NCBI GenBank assembly: GCA_945877505.1
Contig: CAMDWT010000023.1
Span: forward strand, 1-33,337
DNA length: 33,337 bases
Direction: 5' to 3'
Source of the DNA: Crenothrix polyspora
GTDB lineage: Bacteria; Pseudomonadota; Gammaproteobacteria; Methylococcales; Methylomonadaceae
This document shows positions 15,665 to 25,128 of this stretch, in pieces. How positions within the stretch are numbered: position 1 is the first letter of the stretch; each line of letters opens with the position of its first letter. The notes under the pieces were generated by a model, which was not told the origin of the DNA, did not search any database, and worked only from the letters and a program-made list of their open reading frames with translations. Made by a program: the position numbers and the translations under genes.

Positions 15665-16053
15665 ACCTATCTTGGTTAGATCAAATACGCTGGACAGCAG
15701 AGGGTCTTTGCCCGGTTATTGCGCAACAAGCTGATAGCGGAAAAGTGGTCATGTTTGCATGGATGAATCGCGAATCGTTAGCTTTATCCGTAGATGAAGG
15801 TTATGCCGTTTACTGGTCTAGATCTCGCGAAAAGTTATGGCGTAAAGGTGAAGAGTCGGGGCACAGACAAAAAATTATCGGTTTATTTCTAGATTGCGAT
15901 GAAGATGTTATTCTACTTCATATAGAACAAGAAGGCGGCATAGCCTGCCATACCGGTCGAGAAAGTTGTTTTTATCGCCGCTTAATTGACGGACAATGGC
16001 AAGCCGTTGAACCCGTATTAAAAGACCCTAAAACTATTTATACTAAATCATGA
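15661..16053 (+). CDS. hisI: Phosphoribosyl-AMP cyclohydrolase
   Basis: This 130-aa protein opens the purine ring of phosphoribosyl-AMP, the third step of the pathway. It shows the zinc- and metal-binding segments [26 protein letters not shown] and the Cys-containing [12 protein letters not shown]. It is separate from hisE rather than fused as in enterobacteria. It overlaps both neighbours by four bases. The gene is complete. Confidence 0.96.
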   Translation: MNLSWLDQIRWTAEGLCPVIAQQADSGKVVMFAWMNRESLALSVDEGYAVYWSRSREKLWRKGEESGHRQKIIGLFLDCDEDVILLHIEQEGGIACHTGRESCFYRRLIDGQWQAVEPVLKDPKTIYTKS

Positions 16054-16367
16054 GCGACGTATTACAACAATTAGCCAGCATTCTCGAACAGCGCAAACTT
16101 GAGTCCGCCGATAAATCTTATGTGGCTAGCTTGTATGCAAAAGGCTTAGATACTATTTTAAAAAAAATAGGTGAAGAAGCGGCTGAAACCATTATTGCTG
16201 CCAAAAATAGCGATGAAGAACACCTTATTTATGAAATGGCTGATTTATGGTTCCATTGCATGGTATTACTTGCAGATCAAGGTTTAAAACCACAGGATGT
16301 GCTACAAGAATTGCAACGCCGTTTCGGCTTATCCGGCCTAGATGAAAAAGCACAACGTAGCCAATAA
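16050..16367 (+). CDS. hisE: Phosphoribosyl-ATP pyrophosphatase
   Basis: This 105-aa MazG-like enzyme removes pyrophosphate from phosphoribosyl-ATP, the second step of histidine synthesis. It has [16 protein letters not shown] (metal-binding Glu residues) and [18 protein letters not shown]. It overlaps hisI by four bases. The tatA gene starts 34 bases later on the same strand, so the histidine and Tat genes may share transcription. Confidence 0.96.
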   Translation: MSDVLQQLASILEQRKLESADKSYVASLYAKGLDTILKKIGEEAAETIIAAKNSDEEHLIYEMADLWFHCMVLLADQGLKPQDVLQELQRRFGLSGLDEKAQRSQ

Positions 16368-16401
16368 TTAAAAATACATTTATAGATTACTGGAGTAAGA
16401 A

Positions 16402-16614
16402 ATGGGCATCGGTATCAAAGAATTATTAGTCATATTAGCCATTGTTATTATACTTTTTGGCACCAAAAAATTGCGTAATATTGGTGCTGACTTAGGTGGT
16501 GCTATTAAAAGCTTCCGCTCGGCGGTTAAAGAAGGTGAAACGCCCGATAATAAATCAGACGAAGAAGAAACCATTGAGGGCGAAGTAACCGCCAAGAAAA
16601 CCGAAAAAAACTAA
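16402..16614 (+). CDS. tatA: Sec-independent translocase subunit TatA
   Basis: This 70-aa protein has one N-terminal transmembrane helix ([16 protein letters not shown]), the hinge [10 protein letters not shown], an amphipathic helix [12 protein letters not shown] and a charged tail. TatA oligomers form the pore of the twin-arginine pathway that exports folded proteins. CTGGAG before the ATG is a good ribosome binding site. It is followed by tatB after one base. Confidence 0.95.
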   Translation: MGIGIKELLVILAIVIILFGTKKLRNIGADLGGAIKSFRSAVKEGETPDNKSDEEETIEGEVTAKKTEKN

Positions 16615-16615
16615 T

Positions 16616-16942
16616 ATGTTTGATATAGGTTTCTCCGAGCTTATTATGATCGGCTTGGTTAGTTTATTGGTCATAGGGCCTGAAAGATTGCCTAAAGTAG
16701 CCCGTATAGCTGGCTTTTGGATAGGTAAATCGCGCTCAATGCTCTCCTCAATTCAGGCAGAAATAAAACAAGAATTGCAGGAAGAAGAACTTCGTCAACT
16801 CCTAAAAGAACAAATGGATCTTGAAGAATTTCACCTCGCGCTCAATGAAGCAACTGAGGCAACCGAAGCAGTTAAAGCATCACTTACCGAATTGCCAGAA
16901 AAACCGCTAATTGACGCTCACCTCCCGAATGACCCAGAATAA
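16616..16942 (+). CDS. tatB: Sec-independent translocase subunit TatB
   Basis: This 108-aa protein starts [19 protein letters not shown], the typical TatB membrane helix with a Glu, then [18 protein letters not shown] and a long acidic amphipathic helix rich in Glu and Leu. TatB and TatC form the receptor for twin-arginine signal peptides. It overlaps tatC by 14 bases when tatC starts at 16929. Confidence 0.93.
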   Translation: MFDIGFSELIMIGLVSLLVIGPERLPKVARIAGFWIGKSRSMLSSIQAEIKQELQEEELRQLLKEQMDLEEFHLALNEATEATEAVKASLTELPEKPLIDAHLPNDPE

Positions 16943-17726
16943 AATCGAAGAGGCCGTGCAGCCTTTTATTAGCCATCTCATCGAATTACGTAATCGTCTA
17001 CTAAAGATGATTGTCTGTGTCTTACTGATATTCTTAGGATTATCATCCTACGCCAATGATATTTACACCCTGATGGCGGGTCCACTCATGAAGCATATGC
17101 CCAAAAATAGCACGATGATCGCTATTGATGTGGCTTCTCCCTTTTTTACGCCTTTTAAATTAACCCTTATTCTTGCTGTCTTTATTTCAATCCCGTTCAT
17201 TCTTTATCAGTTCTGGGCTTTTGTCGCTCCTGGGCTCTATAAGCGCGAACGAAGAATGATTTTTCCGCTACTCATTGCCAGCACCTTGCTTTTTTACCTC
17301 GGCGCCGCCTTTGCTTACTTTGTCGTTTTTCCAATAATATTTACTTTCTTAACGGCTGCCGCACCAAGTGGTGTTGCCATTATGACGGACATTAGCAAAT
17401 ATTTAGACTTTGTTTTAACGCTATTTTTTGCGTTTGGTGTTTGTTTTGAAGTCCCCATATTTACAATGGTACTCGTGTGGACCGGATTGGTTAGCCCCGC
17501 TGATTTAGCCGATAAACGCCCCTATGTCATCGTTGGCGCCTTTATCATCGGTGCTTTTTTGACACCGCCAGATCCTATTTCACAGACCTTGTTAGCTGTG
17601 CCAATGTGGATGTTATTTGAAGTGGGTTTGTTTTTTTCACGTTTTTTTGTGCCCAAGCAAGCTGTCGATGACGGCGAAATGACACGGGAAGGCTCGATAA
17701 ATAAAATCAGCCCAAAAGAAGATTGA
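16929..17726 (+). CDS. tatC: Sec-independent translocase subunit TatC
   Basis: This 265-aa inner-membrane protein has six predicted helices and the TatC signature pieces [14 protein letters not shown] near the N-terminus, [11 protein letters not shown] and [10 protein letters not shown]. It recognises twin-arginine signal peptides with TatB. I use the ATG at 16929; a TTG at 16911 is also in frame and would extend the overlap with tatB. The last gene of the tat operon, it ends about 100 bases before a convergent gene. Confidence 0.95.
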   Translation: MTQNKIEEAVQPFISHLIELRNRLLKMIVCVLLIFLGLSSYANDIYTLMAGPLMKHMPKNSTMIAIDVASPFFTPFKLTLILAVFISIPFILYQFWAFVAPGLYKRERRMIFPLLIASTLLFYLGAAFAYFVVFPIIFTFLTAAAPSGVAIMTDISKYLDFVLTLFFAFGVCFEVPIFTMVLVWTGLVSPADLADKRPYVIVGAFIIGAFLTPPDPISQTLLAVPMWMLFEVGLFFSRFFVPKQAVDDGEMTREGSINKISPKED

Positions 17727-17824
17727 AAAAATAGATATTAAAAACTAGCGAGTTCACAAGCAGGTCATATCATCCCTATCAACACGAATAATATGACAAC
17801 TTTGTATTTTGTTTGACTAGTGCG

Positions 17825-18253
17825 CTATACCACGGCAAAAAAGCCTACGGCTTCTATCCCTGCAATTGCACAACGTTCGTCCTGATCTGACACATCACCA
17901 CTAATTCCAACTGCACCGAGTAAATTATTATCTGCATCACGAATAAGAACGCCACCAGGAACCGGCATTATTTTTCCACCTGCCACATCGATTAACGCAT
18001 TCATAAAGTCTGGTCTTTGTGCCGCTACGCCAGCCAAACTGCGTGATGATACGCCCATATTAACGGCGCCCCAAGCTTTTGCTGTGGCTATTTGCTGCCT
18101 AATCATGCTCGCGCCATCTTCTCTTTGTAGGGCCTTAACATGCCCCGCTGTATCAAGTACTACAACAGTAAGCGGAGCAAGATTTAACTCTCTCGCTATA
18201 TGAACAGCGGTATTTATAATAAGATTTGCTTGTTTCAATGTTAATGCTGTCAT
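17825..18253 (-). CDS. HbpS/GlcG-family protein (DUF336)
   Basis: This 142-aa protein belongs to the GlcG/HbpS (DUF336) family: LTLKQANLIINTAVHIA at the start, VVVLDTAGHVKALQREDGAS, and MPVPGGVLIRDADNNLLGAVGISG. Some members bind heme or act as redox-sensing accessory proteins; others sit in glycolate operons with unknown function. There is no signal peptide. It stands alone, convergent with tatC, and its role here cannot be told from context. Confidence 0.85.
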   Translation of the reverse strand: MTALTLKQANLIINTAVHIARELNLAPLTVVVLDTAGHVKALQREDGASMIRQQIATAKAWGAVNMGVSSRSLAGVAAQRPDFMNALIDVAGGKIMPVPGGVLIRDADNNLLGAVGISGDVSDQDERCAIAGIEAVGFFAVV

Positions 18254-18613
18254 CAGTCACTCTCATGCATCTATGTAAGGGAATAAGAAAAGGCTTATTA
18301 TTATCGGCAACCGCAAGCCCATCAAAATCTAACGACATTATAATAACAGAATGCCAAGACAAATCAGCGCTAAATTCGACTTTCAGAAAGTGACGGTAAT
18401 ACATTTTTTTTTACTCGCTCAAAACCAAAAAAGCGATAAGACATTATTTCTAACACGGACCCAACAAAAAGAAAATGATTGGCGCTGATTAGCGCGTTTT
18501 ATTTTTAAGCCTTGTGTTCCTGATTAGTAATTTACACGCGTTAATAGTCACTTGCTAACCGTCAAATAAGCACAAAAAAAATCATGACTCATTGAAAAGC
18601 ACCCTCACCTTTA

Positions 18614-18642
18614 TTGACAATAGTCTACTGAACTGCTATTTT
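18614..18642 (+). promoter_or_regulatory. Sigma70-like promoter of the hrcA operon
   Basis: TTGACA (18614-18619), 17 bases, TATTTT (18637-18642). The -35 is perfect and the -10 matches four of six positions. The CIRCE operator starts seven bases after the -10, that is, at the expected transcription start, so HrcA binding would block initiation. Confidence 0.7.
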
Positions 18643-18648
18643 GCCAGA

Positions 18649-18675
18649 TTGGCACTCATCCTAATGGAGTGCTAA
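18649..18675 (+). promoter_or_regulatory. CIRCE operator for HrcA
   Basis: TTGGCACTC, nine bases, GAGTGCTAA is the CIRCE inverted repeat (consensus TTAGCACTC-N9-GAGTGCTAA) with a single change. It lies directly before hrcA, giving autoregulation of the operon by the heat-sensitive repressor, whose activity depends on GroEL in known cases. Confidence 0.93.
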
Positions 18676-18696
18676 TTTGTATTTTTAGAGGTGTGT

Positions 18697-19752
18697 GTGA
18701 GTAATGATGCTCGAGATTTAAATGATCGGTCTTTACAATTATTAAAAACACTGGTTGAACGCTATATCAGTGATGGCCAACCTGTGGGCTCTAGGGTCTT
18801 ATCAAAAGACACCGATATAAATTTAAGTCCTGCAACCATTCGCAATGTTATGGCGGACTTAGAGGATTTGGGCTTGATACATTCGCCTCATACTTCAGCC
18901 GGTCGCATACCTACCGTTAGCGGCTATCGTTTATTTGTAGACAGTTTATTAACCGTCAAGCCATTAGATAGTAAAGATATAACGCGTTTATACCAAGGAT
19001 TATCTGAAAAAGATAATAGCGGCAATATGATCGGGGTGGCCTCAAGATTACTATCAGAATTAACCCAAATGGCTGGTGTAGTGACCCTACCAAAAAGGGA
19101 ATTGGTCAGTTTACGGCATATTGAATTTTTACCGTTATCTCACAAACGCGTCCTGGTTATTTTTGTAACCAACGAACAAGAAGTCCATAACAAAGTTATA
19201 CATACCGACAAAGTATTTAGCATGTCTGAATTACAACAAGCAGGCAACTATCTAAATTCAATTTATTGTGGGCGCAGTTTAGTTGCTGTTCGCGCAGCAG
19301 TTTTAAAAGAGTTACAAGATGATCAAGAACGCATGAATGAAGGCATGTTGGATGCTATAAAAATGGCGCAATTGACCTTTGAGTCGGACCACGAAAAAGA
19401 TGATTATGTCTTAACCGGCGAAACCAATTTAATGGGTTTCTCAGAATTATCAGGCCGAGATCATTTAAAAAAATTATTTGATGCTTTTAGCCAAAAACAA
19501 GATGTTATTCATTTGCTTGATCAATCGATGAGAGCGGATGGCGTACAAATTTTCATAGGTGAAGAGTCTGGCTACCAAGCCTTTGACCAATGCAGTTTAG
19601 TAACGTCCTCCTATTCTGTAAATGAAGAAGTCGTAGGCGTGCTCGGCGTCATCGGACCCACACGCATGGCTTATGAAAAAATCATTCCTTTTGTCGACGT
19701 AACGGCAAAATTATTAGGGGCCGCCTTGAATCCGAAAACTACGACCCCATGA
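18697..19752 (+). CDS. hrcA: Heat-inducible transcription repressor HrcA
   Basis: This 351-aa repressor has the N-terminal winged helix (LNDRSLQLLKTLVERYI, GQPVGSRVLSK, NLSPATIRNVMADLEDLG, SPHTSAGRIPT), the inserted dimerisation segment and a GAF-like C-terminus ending GVLGVIGPTRMAYEKII. It binds CIRCE at 18649-18675 and represses chaperone genes at normal temperature. Two GTG starts are in frame, at 18691 and 18697; AGAGG at 18686-18690 leaves no spacing for the first and six bases for the second, so I chose 18697. It leads the hrcA-grpE-dnaK-dnaJ operon. Confidence 0.95.
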   Translation: MSNDARDLNDRSLQLLKTLVERYISDGQPVGSRVLSKDTDINLSPATIRNVMADLEDLGLIHSPHTSAGRIPTVSGYRLFVDSLLTVKPLDSKDITRLYQGLSEKDNSGNMIGVASRLLSELTQMAGVVTLPKRELVSLRHIEFLPLSHKRVLVIFVTNEQEVHNKVIHTDKVFSMSELQQAGNYLNSIYCGRSLVAVRAAVLKELQDDQERMNEGMLDAIKMAQLTFESDHEKDDYVLTGETNLMGFSELSGRDHLKKLFDAFSQKQDVIHLLDQSMRADGVQIFIGEESGYQAFDQCSLVTSSYSVNEEVVGVLGVIGPTRMAYEKIIPFVDVTAKLLGAALNPKTTTP

Positions 19753-19816
19753 TAGATAACAATATTTCTTTGTGCCTCTAGCACGTTAACACAACAATTT
19801 TTAAGGAACGATAAAG

Positions 19817-20407
19817 ATGAGTATTGATCAGGAAACACCTGAATCCCAGGTTCAGGTTGAATCTGAGGTTGAAAACGAAGAGCATCCTCACACTGAAGTA
19901 GGTGAGCATGAATACACAATTGAAGAGCTCAAGCAAGAGTTAGAAGAAACGCAACAAAAAGCGCACGAATCTTGGGACAAAGCTGTTCGTACCCAAGCAG
20001 AAATGGAAAATCTAAAAAGAAGAACACAAAAAGACTTGGAAGATGCCCATAAATTTGCGCTAACCAGCTTTAGTAAAGAATTATTACCTGTATTTGACAG
20101 CGTAGTTCTAGGCTTACAGGCGGCAACTGGGGATAGCGATGAGGTTAAAAAGTTTCGTGAAGGATGTGACTTAACGATCAAACAGTTTGAAGCATTGTTT
20201 GCAAAATTTAATATCCTGGCTATTGATCCTAAGGGAGAGCCATTTAATGCTGAACAACACCAAGCAATGATGATGCAAGAAGTAGAAGGTGTTGAAGCTA
20301 ATACGGTCGTTAATGTATTTCAAAAAGGCTATGTATTAAATGGGCGTTTACTAAGACCTGCGATGGTTGTCGTAGCAAAAGCAGCAGAAAAACCATCAGA
20401 AAAATAG
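19817..20407 (+). CDS. grpE: Nucleotide exchange factor GrpE
   Basis: This 196-aa protein releases ADP from DnaK. It has a long acidic N-terminal coiled coil (EYTIEELKQELEETQQKA), the conserved MENLKRRTQKDLEDAHKFA helix, ELLPVFDSV, and the C-terminal beta domain with GEPFNAEQHQAM and the ending NGRLLRPAMVVVAK. AAGGA stands before the ATG. It lies between hrcA and dnaK. Confidence 0.97.
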   Translation: MSIDQETPESQVQVESEVENEEHPHTEVGEHEYTIEELKQELEETQQKAHESWDKAVRTQAEMENLKRRTQKDLEDAHKFALTSFSKELLPVFDSVVLGLQAATGDSDEVKKFREGCDLTIKQFEALFAKFNILAIDPKGEPFNAEQHQAMMMQEVEGVEANTVVNVFQKGYVLNGRLLRPAMVVVAKAAEKPSEK

Positions 20408-20491
20408 TTAGTAGGCTTGAACACCCAAAAACAGCCCCCATATCGGAAATAACTTTTACATTTTTTATACAAATTCAGTCTGGAGCATTCA

Positions 20492-22417
20492 ATGGCTAAA
20501 ATAATTGGCATAGATTTAGGAACAACAAACTCATGTGTTGCTGTATTAGAAAACGGCGTCGCAAAAGTAATTGAAAACAGTGAAGGCGCACGTACAACGC
20601 CCTCTATTATTGCTTTTAGTAGTGATGATGAAGTTTTGGTAGGACAATCAGCAAAACGTCAAGCTGTCACCAATCCAAAAAACACCTTATTTGCTATTAA
20701 GCGTTTGATTGGTCGCCGTTTTAAAGATGATGTCGTACAAAAAGACATCAAAATGGTGCCTTATTCAATCGTTGAAGCAGAAAACGGTGATGCATGGGTC
20801 GAAGTTCACGGCAAAAAAATGGCCTCTCCAGAAATTTCAGCACGTATTTTAATGAAGCTGAAAAAAGACGCTGAAGCTTATTTAGGCGAGACAGTTACAG
20901 AAGCCGTTATTACGGTTCCTGCTTACTTTAACGACTCACAACGTCAAGCAACTAAAGATGCTGGCCGTATTGCTGGCTTGGAAGTTAGACGTATTATTAA
21001 TGAGCCTACTGCCTCTGCCCTAGCCTTTGGTATGGATAAGCCTAAAGGCGACACTAAAATAGCTGTTTATGACTTAGGTGGTGGTACGTTTGATATTTCT
21101 ATCATTGAAATTGCCGAAATAGATGGTGAACATCAATTTGAAGTATTATCAACTAATGGCGATACTTTCTTAGGCGGTGAAGATTTTGACTCAAGAGTTA
21201 TCGAGTTTCTTGCTGCTGAATTTAAAAAAGATAGTGGTGTTGATGTCCACAATGATCCATTAGCGCTACAACGTTTAAAAGAAGCGGCAGAAAAAGCCAA
21301 GATCGAATTGTCGTCTAGCCAACAAACTGATGTTAATTTACCTTACATTACCGCTGACGCCTCTGGCCCTAAGCATTTAAATGTTAAATTAACACGTGCG
21401 AAACTAGAGTCATTGGTTGAAGAACTAATCAACCGTACTAAAGGCCCCTGTGAAATGGCTCTGAAAGATGCGGGCCTAAACGCTTCTGAAATCAATGATG
21501 TAATTTTGGTAGGCGGTCAAACCCGTATGCCTAAAGTACAAGAAATGGTTAAAAGCATTTTTGGTCAAGAGCCTCGTAAAGACGTCAATCCAGACGAAGC
21601 AGTTGCCTTAGGTGCCGCGATTCAAGCAGGCGTTTTATCAGGTGATGTTAAAGACGTATTATTACTGGACGTTATTCCTTTGTCTCTAGGCATAGAAACA
21701 ATGGGCGGTATTTTAACCAAATTAATTGAAAAAAATACCACGATACCCACTAATGCAGCACAAGTCTTTTCAACTGCTGATGACAATCAAACTGCTGTAA
21801 CCATTCATGTGTTACAAGGTGAACGAGAAAAAGCATCGGCTAACAAATCATTAGGTCGTTTTGATTTGGCAGATATTCCACCCGCTTCAAGAGGCGTTCC
21901 ACAAATTGAAGTATCGTTTGATATTGATGCTAACGGTATCTTAAATGTATCCGCTAAAGACAAAGCAACGGGTAAAAAACAATCCATTGTTATTAAAGCA
22001 TCAAGTGGTTTGTCTGATGAAGAAGTTGATCGCATGATTAAAGATGCTGAAGCCCATGCTGATGAAGACCGTAAATTGACTGAATTAGTCCATGCTCGCA
22101 ATCATGCGGACGGCATGATTCACGCCACTGAAAAATCTCTAAAAGAATTAGCTGATCAAGTTAGTGACGATGAAAAAACCAGCATTGAAGCGGCAGTTGA
22201 AGCGCTGAAAGAAGCCGTTAAATCAGATGATAAAGACGCAATTGAAGCTAAAACCAATGACTTAACTGAGTTGTCTGGTAAACTCGCCGAACGTGTTTAT
22301 GCACAAAAAGCGGGAACTGAAGGTGGCGATCATGGTCATTCTGAAGGCTCATCATCACATCAAGAAAATGATGATAGCGTTGTTGATGCTGAGTTTGAAG
22401 AAGTTAAAAAAGACTAA
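20492..22417 (+). CDS. dnaK: Chaperone DnaK (Hsp70)
   Basis: This 641-aa Hsp70 has the ATPase motifs [14 protein letters not shown] at the N-terminus and [12 protein letters not shown] (about 192-203), the interdomain linker [14 protein letters not shown] (about 389-402), a substrate-binding domain, and a lid ending in an acidic EEVKKD tail close to the usual EEVxD-like end. Its partners DnaJ and GrpE are encoded beside it. TGGAG with six-base spacing precedes the ATG. The length is normal. Confidence 0.98.
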   Translation: MAKIIGIDLGTTNSCVAVLENGVAKVIENSEGARTTPSIIAFSSDDEVLVGQSAKRQAVTNPKNTLFAIKRLIGRRFKDDVVQKDIKMVPYSIVEAENGDAWVEVHGKKMASPEISARILMKLKKDAEAYLGETVTEAVITVPAYFNDSQRQATKDAGRIAGLEVRRIINEPTASALAFGMDKPKGDTKIAVYDLGGGTFDISIIEIAEIDGEHQFEVLSTNGDTFLGGEDFDSRVIEFLAAEFKKDSGVDVHNDPLALQRLKEAAEKAKIELSSSQQTDVNLPYITADASGPKHLNVKLTRAKLESLVEELINRTKGPCEMALKDAGLNASEINDVILVGGQTRMPKVQEMVKSIFGQEPRKDVNPDEAVALGAAIQAGVLSGDVKDVLLLDVIPLSLGIETMGGILTKLIEKNTTIPTNAAQVFSTADDNQTAVTIHVLQGEREKASANKSLGRFDLADIPPASRGVPQIEVSFDIDANGILNVSAKDKATGKKQSIVIKASSGLSDEEVDRMIKDAEAHADEDRKLTELVHARNHADGMIHATEKSLKELADQVSDDEKTSIEAAVEALKEAVKSDDKDAIEAKTNDLTELSGKLAERVYAQKAGTEGGDHGHSEGSSSHQENDDSVVDAEFEEVKKD

Positions 22418-22468
22418 AGGCACTAAACGAAAATCAGTCTGATTGATTTTAAAGGTCAATCGAAAATG

Positions 22469-22501
22469 AGCAGGTTGGGTATGAAAATGACCCAACCTGC
22501 T
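22469..22501 (+). terminator. Strong hairpin between dnaK and dnaJ
   Basis: AGCAGGTTGGGT (22469-22480) and ACCCAACCTGCT (22490-22501) form a perfect 12-bp stem with a nine-base loop, about 50 bases after dnaK. No long T-run follows. It is likely a partial terminator or mRNA stabiliser that lowers dnaJ expression relative to dnaK. A smaller GATTGA/TCAATC stem (22441-22461) precedes it. Confidence 0.6.
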
Positions 22502-22593
22502 TAATACGTTAAGCTTCTTATGGAAGCAACAGACATTAAAACCATTCCGCGCTTTCTTAATATGCGGTTTCTCATAACCTCGCAGCAATGCTT

Positions 22594-22623
22594 AATCTCC
22601 TGAAGAACAATCAGGAGCGGATT
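22594..22623 (+). promoter_or_regulatory. Hairpin sequestering the dnaJ Shine-Dalgarno
   Basis: CTCCTGA (22597-22603) pairs perfectly with TCAGGAG (22611-22617) over a seven-base loop, AGAACAA. AAT/ATT can extend the stem past a three-base bulge. The 3' strand contains AGGAG, the Shine-Dalgarno sequence of dnaJ 11 bases before the ATG. This arrangement masks the ribosome site and would open on heating or by translation of upstream RNA; it is a candidate RNA thermometer. Confidence 0.45.
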
Positions 22624-22628
22624 GAAAC

Positions 22629-23768
22629 ATGGCAACAAAAGAAGACTTTTACAAACTGCTCAACGTTGACAGAAATGCCAGCGATGCAGAAATCAAGAAA
22701 AGCTATCGTAGCATGGCGATGAAATTTCATCCCGATAGAAATGCTGATAATCCAGAAGCCGCTGAAGTTAAATTCAAGCAAATCAAGGAAGCTTACGAAG
22801 TTTTATCTGACCCTAAAAAACGCTCAGCTTATGATCAGTTTGGCCACGCAGGCATCGACCCATCAATGGGTGGTCGTTCTGGTGGATTCAGTGGTGCTGA
22901 AGGTTTTAGTGATGTTTTTGGCGATGTTTTCGGCGATATATTTGGAGGCGGAAGACAACAACGTAGCAGTTCTCAACGTGGTTCTGACTTACGTTACAAT
23001 CTTGAATTAACCCTAGAAGAAGCTGTTGCAGGAACCGAAACAAAAATCCGAGTGCCTGTCTTAGTTAGTTGTGGCGAATGTAAAGGCTCTGGCGCTAAAA
23101 AAGGCTCAAGTCCTATTATCTGTAATACCTGTCATGGACATGGCCAAGTGCGCATGCAACAAGGCTTTTTTTCTGTCCAACAAGCCTGCCCTACTTGCCG
23201 TGGAACGGGCAAACAAATTAAAGATCCCTGTGGCCCCTGTCATGGCCAAGGTCGCGTACAAGAAACTAAAACCTTATCCGCAAAAATCCCTGCAGGTGTC
23301 GACACAGGTGATCGTATACGGTTGTCTGGAGAAGGTGAAGCTGGGGAACGAGGCGCTCCTTCTGGTGATCTTTACATCGAAATTCGCGTTAAAGATCATG
23401 ATATTTTTACTCGTGATGGTGCAAACTTATATTGCGAAGTACCTATTAGTTTCGCAACCGCCTGCTTAGGCGACGCCATCCAGGTTCCTACGTTGAATGG
23501 TGAAGTAAAACTATCTATTCCTGCCGAAACTCAAACAGGAAAATCCTTTAGATTACGAGGGAAAGGCGTTAAACAAGTTCGTGGTGGCGCTATCGGCGAC
23601 TTACTGTGTAAGGTTAAAATTGAAACACCAGTACAACTCACTAAAGAACAAAAAGCACTGATTGAAAAGTTAGGTGAATCTTTAACCAGTGGCGGCAAAC
23701 AACACAGCCCTCAAGAACACACCTGGATTAATGGCGTAAAAAACTTTTTTGATAAGTTGACTGGATAA
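22629..23768 (+). CDS. dnaJ: Co-chaperone DnaJ (Hsp40)
   Basis: This 379-aa protein has an N-terminal J domain with the HPD motif in [13 protein letters not shown], a Gly/Phe-rich linker (about 75-110), the zinc domain with four CxxCxGxG repeats ([32 protein letters not shown]) and C-terminal substrate domains. It stimulates the ATPase of DnaK. The stop is three bases before dapB. Its ribosome binding site lies in a hairpin. Confidence 0.98.
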   Translation: MATKEDFYKLLNVDRNASDAEIKKSYRSMAMKFHPDRNADNPEAAEVKFKQIKEAYEVLSDPKKRSAYDQFGHAGIDPSMGGRSGGFSGAEGFSDVFGDVFGDIFGGGRQQRSSSQRGSDLRYNLELTLEEAVAGTETKIRVPVLVSCGECKGSGAKKGSSPIICNTCHGHGQVRMQQGFFSVQQACPTCRGTGKQIKDPCGPCHGQGRVQETKTLSAKIPAGVDTGDRIRLSGEGEAGERGAPSGDLYIEIRVKDHDIFTRDGANLYCEVPISFATACLGDAIQVPTLNGEVKLSIPAETQTGKSFRLRGKGVKQVRGGAIGDLLCKVKIETPVQLTKEQKALIEKLGESLTSGGKQHSPQEHTWINGVKNFFDKLTG

Positions 23769-24575
<807 letters not shown>

Positions 24576-24640
24576 AATAGAAAGCGATAATACTAAACTA
24601 TCGGTGACTCGATAAGCTCACCCTCTTACTGCATTAAAAA

Positions 24641-24677
24641 AACCTCGCTTAGATTTTTCTAATCGAGGTTTTTTTTT
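24641..24677 (+). terminator. Intrinsic terminator after dapB
   Basis: AACCTCG (24641-24647) pairs with CGAGGTT (24664-24670), with an inner TTAGA/TCTAA stem. T-runs follow on the plus strand (nine T at 24669-24677), and an A-run precedes it, so it may work in both directions. It closes the hrcA-dapB unit. Confidence 0.92.
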
Positions 24678-24686
24678 GCCTTTTTA

Positions 24687-24846
24687 TACCCCCCCTGTCT
24701 TACCCCCCACTCTTGTTTATCACATAATAAGATATACATATGAAAATGTATCATTAAATGTATTGGAAAATCACTGATATAGTGCAATCAAGGTTAATAA
24801 AGACGTTGTTAATCCTCAACTAGCGGCAGGGGGCAGGGGGCAGTCA
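24687..24846 (+). promoter_or_regulatory. Upstream region of the sulfate cluster with C- and G-tracts
   Basis: The region holds two C-tracts (seven C at 24689-24695, six C at 24703-24708), an ATACAT/ATGTAT inverted repeat (24734-24751), the direct repeat AAATGTAT (24744-24751 and 24756-24763), and two CAGGGGG units (24828-24840) just before the small ORF at 24847. CCCCCTG (24691-24697) can pair with either CAGGGGG. A CysB-type activator site may lie here, but no consensus was matched. Confidence 0.3.
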
Positions 24847-25017
24847 ATGACAATAGAAAAAAGCACGACGGATCAACATAATCTGAAAGTTAAAATCCTC
24901 GACCAAATCGCCTCTCTTTTAAAAGATATCCGCTTTGGCTCCGTTGAAATTGTTATCCATGACGGTAAGGTTGTTCAAATAGAACGTAAAGAGAAACTCC
25001 GTTTTGAAAGTAAATAA
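24847..25017 (+). CDS. YezD-family small protein (DUF2292), 56 aa
   Basis: This 56-codon frame starts MTIEKSTTDQHNLKVKIL and carries the hallmark of the YezD/DUF2292 family: IRFGSVEIVIHDGKVVQIER. Family members are small cytoplasmic proteins often found beside sulfur-assimilation genes; their role is not established. Here the gene leads the sulfate transport cluster. The usual Shine-Dalgarno is replaced by a G-rich stretch ending GGGGGCAGTCA, so initiation may be unusual. It is too short for most gene finders and easy to miss. Confidence 0.8.
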   Translation: MTIEKSTTDQHNLKVKILDQIASLLKDIRFGSVEIVIHDGKVVQIERKEKLRFESK

Positions 25018-25128
25018 CAATCAGAAAGATTAAATTCACTCTACCGTAAAAACGGTGAAAAAACATTATTTATAGCTATACCAGCCTGACCGGATTACCG
25101 GAAGTTAAAGCTTAAAAAGGACACACAT

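Larger units (their letters stand above)
18254..18690. other. Intergenic region between HbpS-like gene and hrcA
   Basis: The gap holds divergent promoters at most. A GCGCT/AGCGC mini-hairpin (18482-18495) is followed by a T-rich stretch on the plus strand and is too weak to call. The hrcA promoter and CIRCE element occupy the right end. No small gene was recognised. Confidence 0.5.

Noticed and set aside
17764-17797. GTCATAT/ATATGAC inverted repeat between tatC and the HbpS-like gene
   Set aside because: AT-rich with a 20-base loop and no T-run; too weak for a terminator call.
18482-18510. GCGCT/AGCGC hairpin followed by T-rich sequence
   Set aside because: The stem is five pairs only and no plus-strand gene ends nearby.
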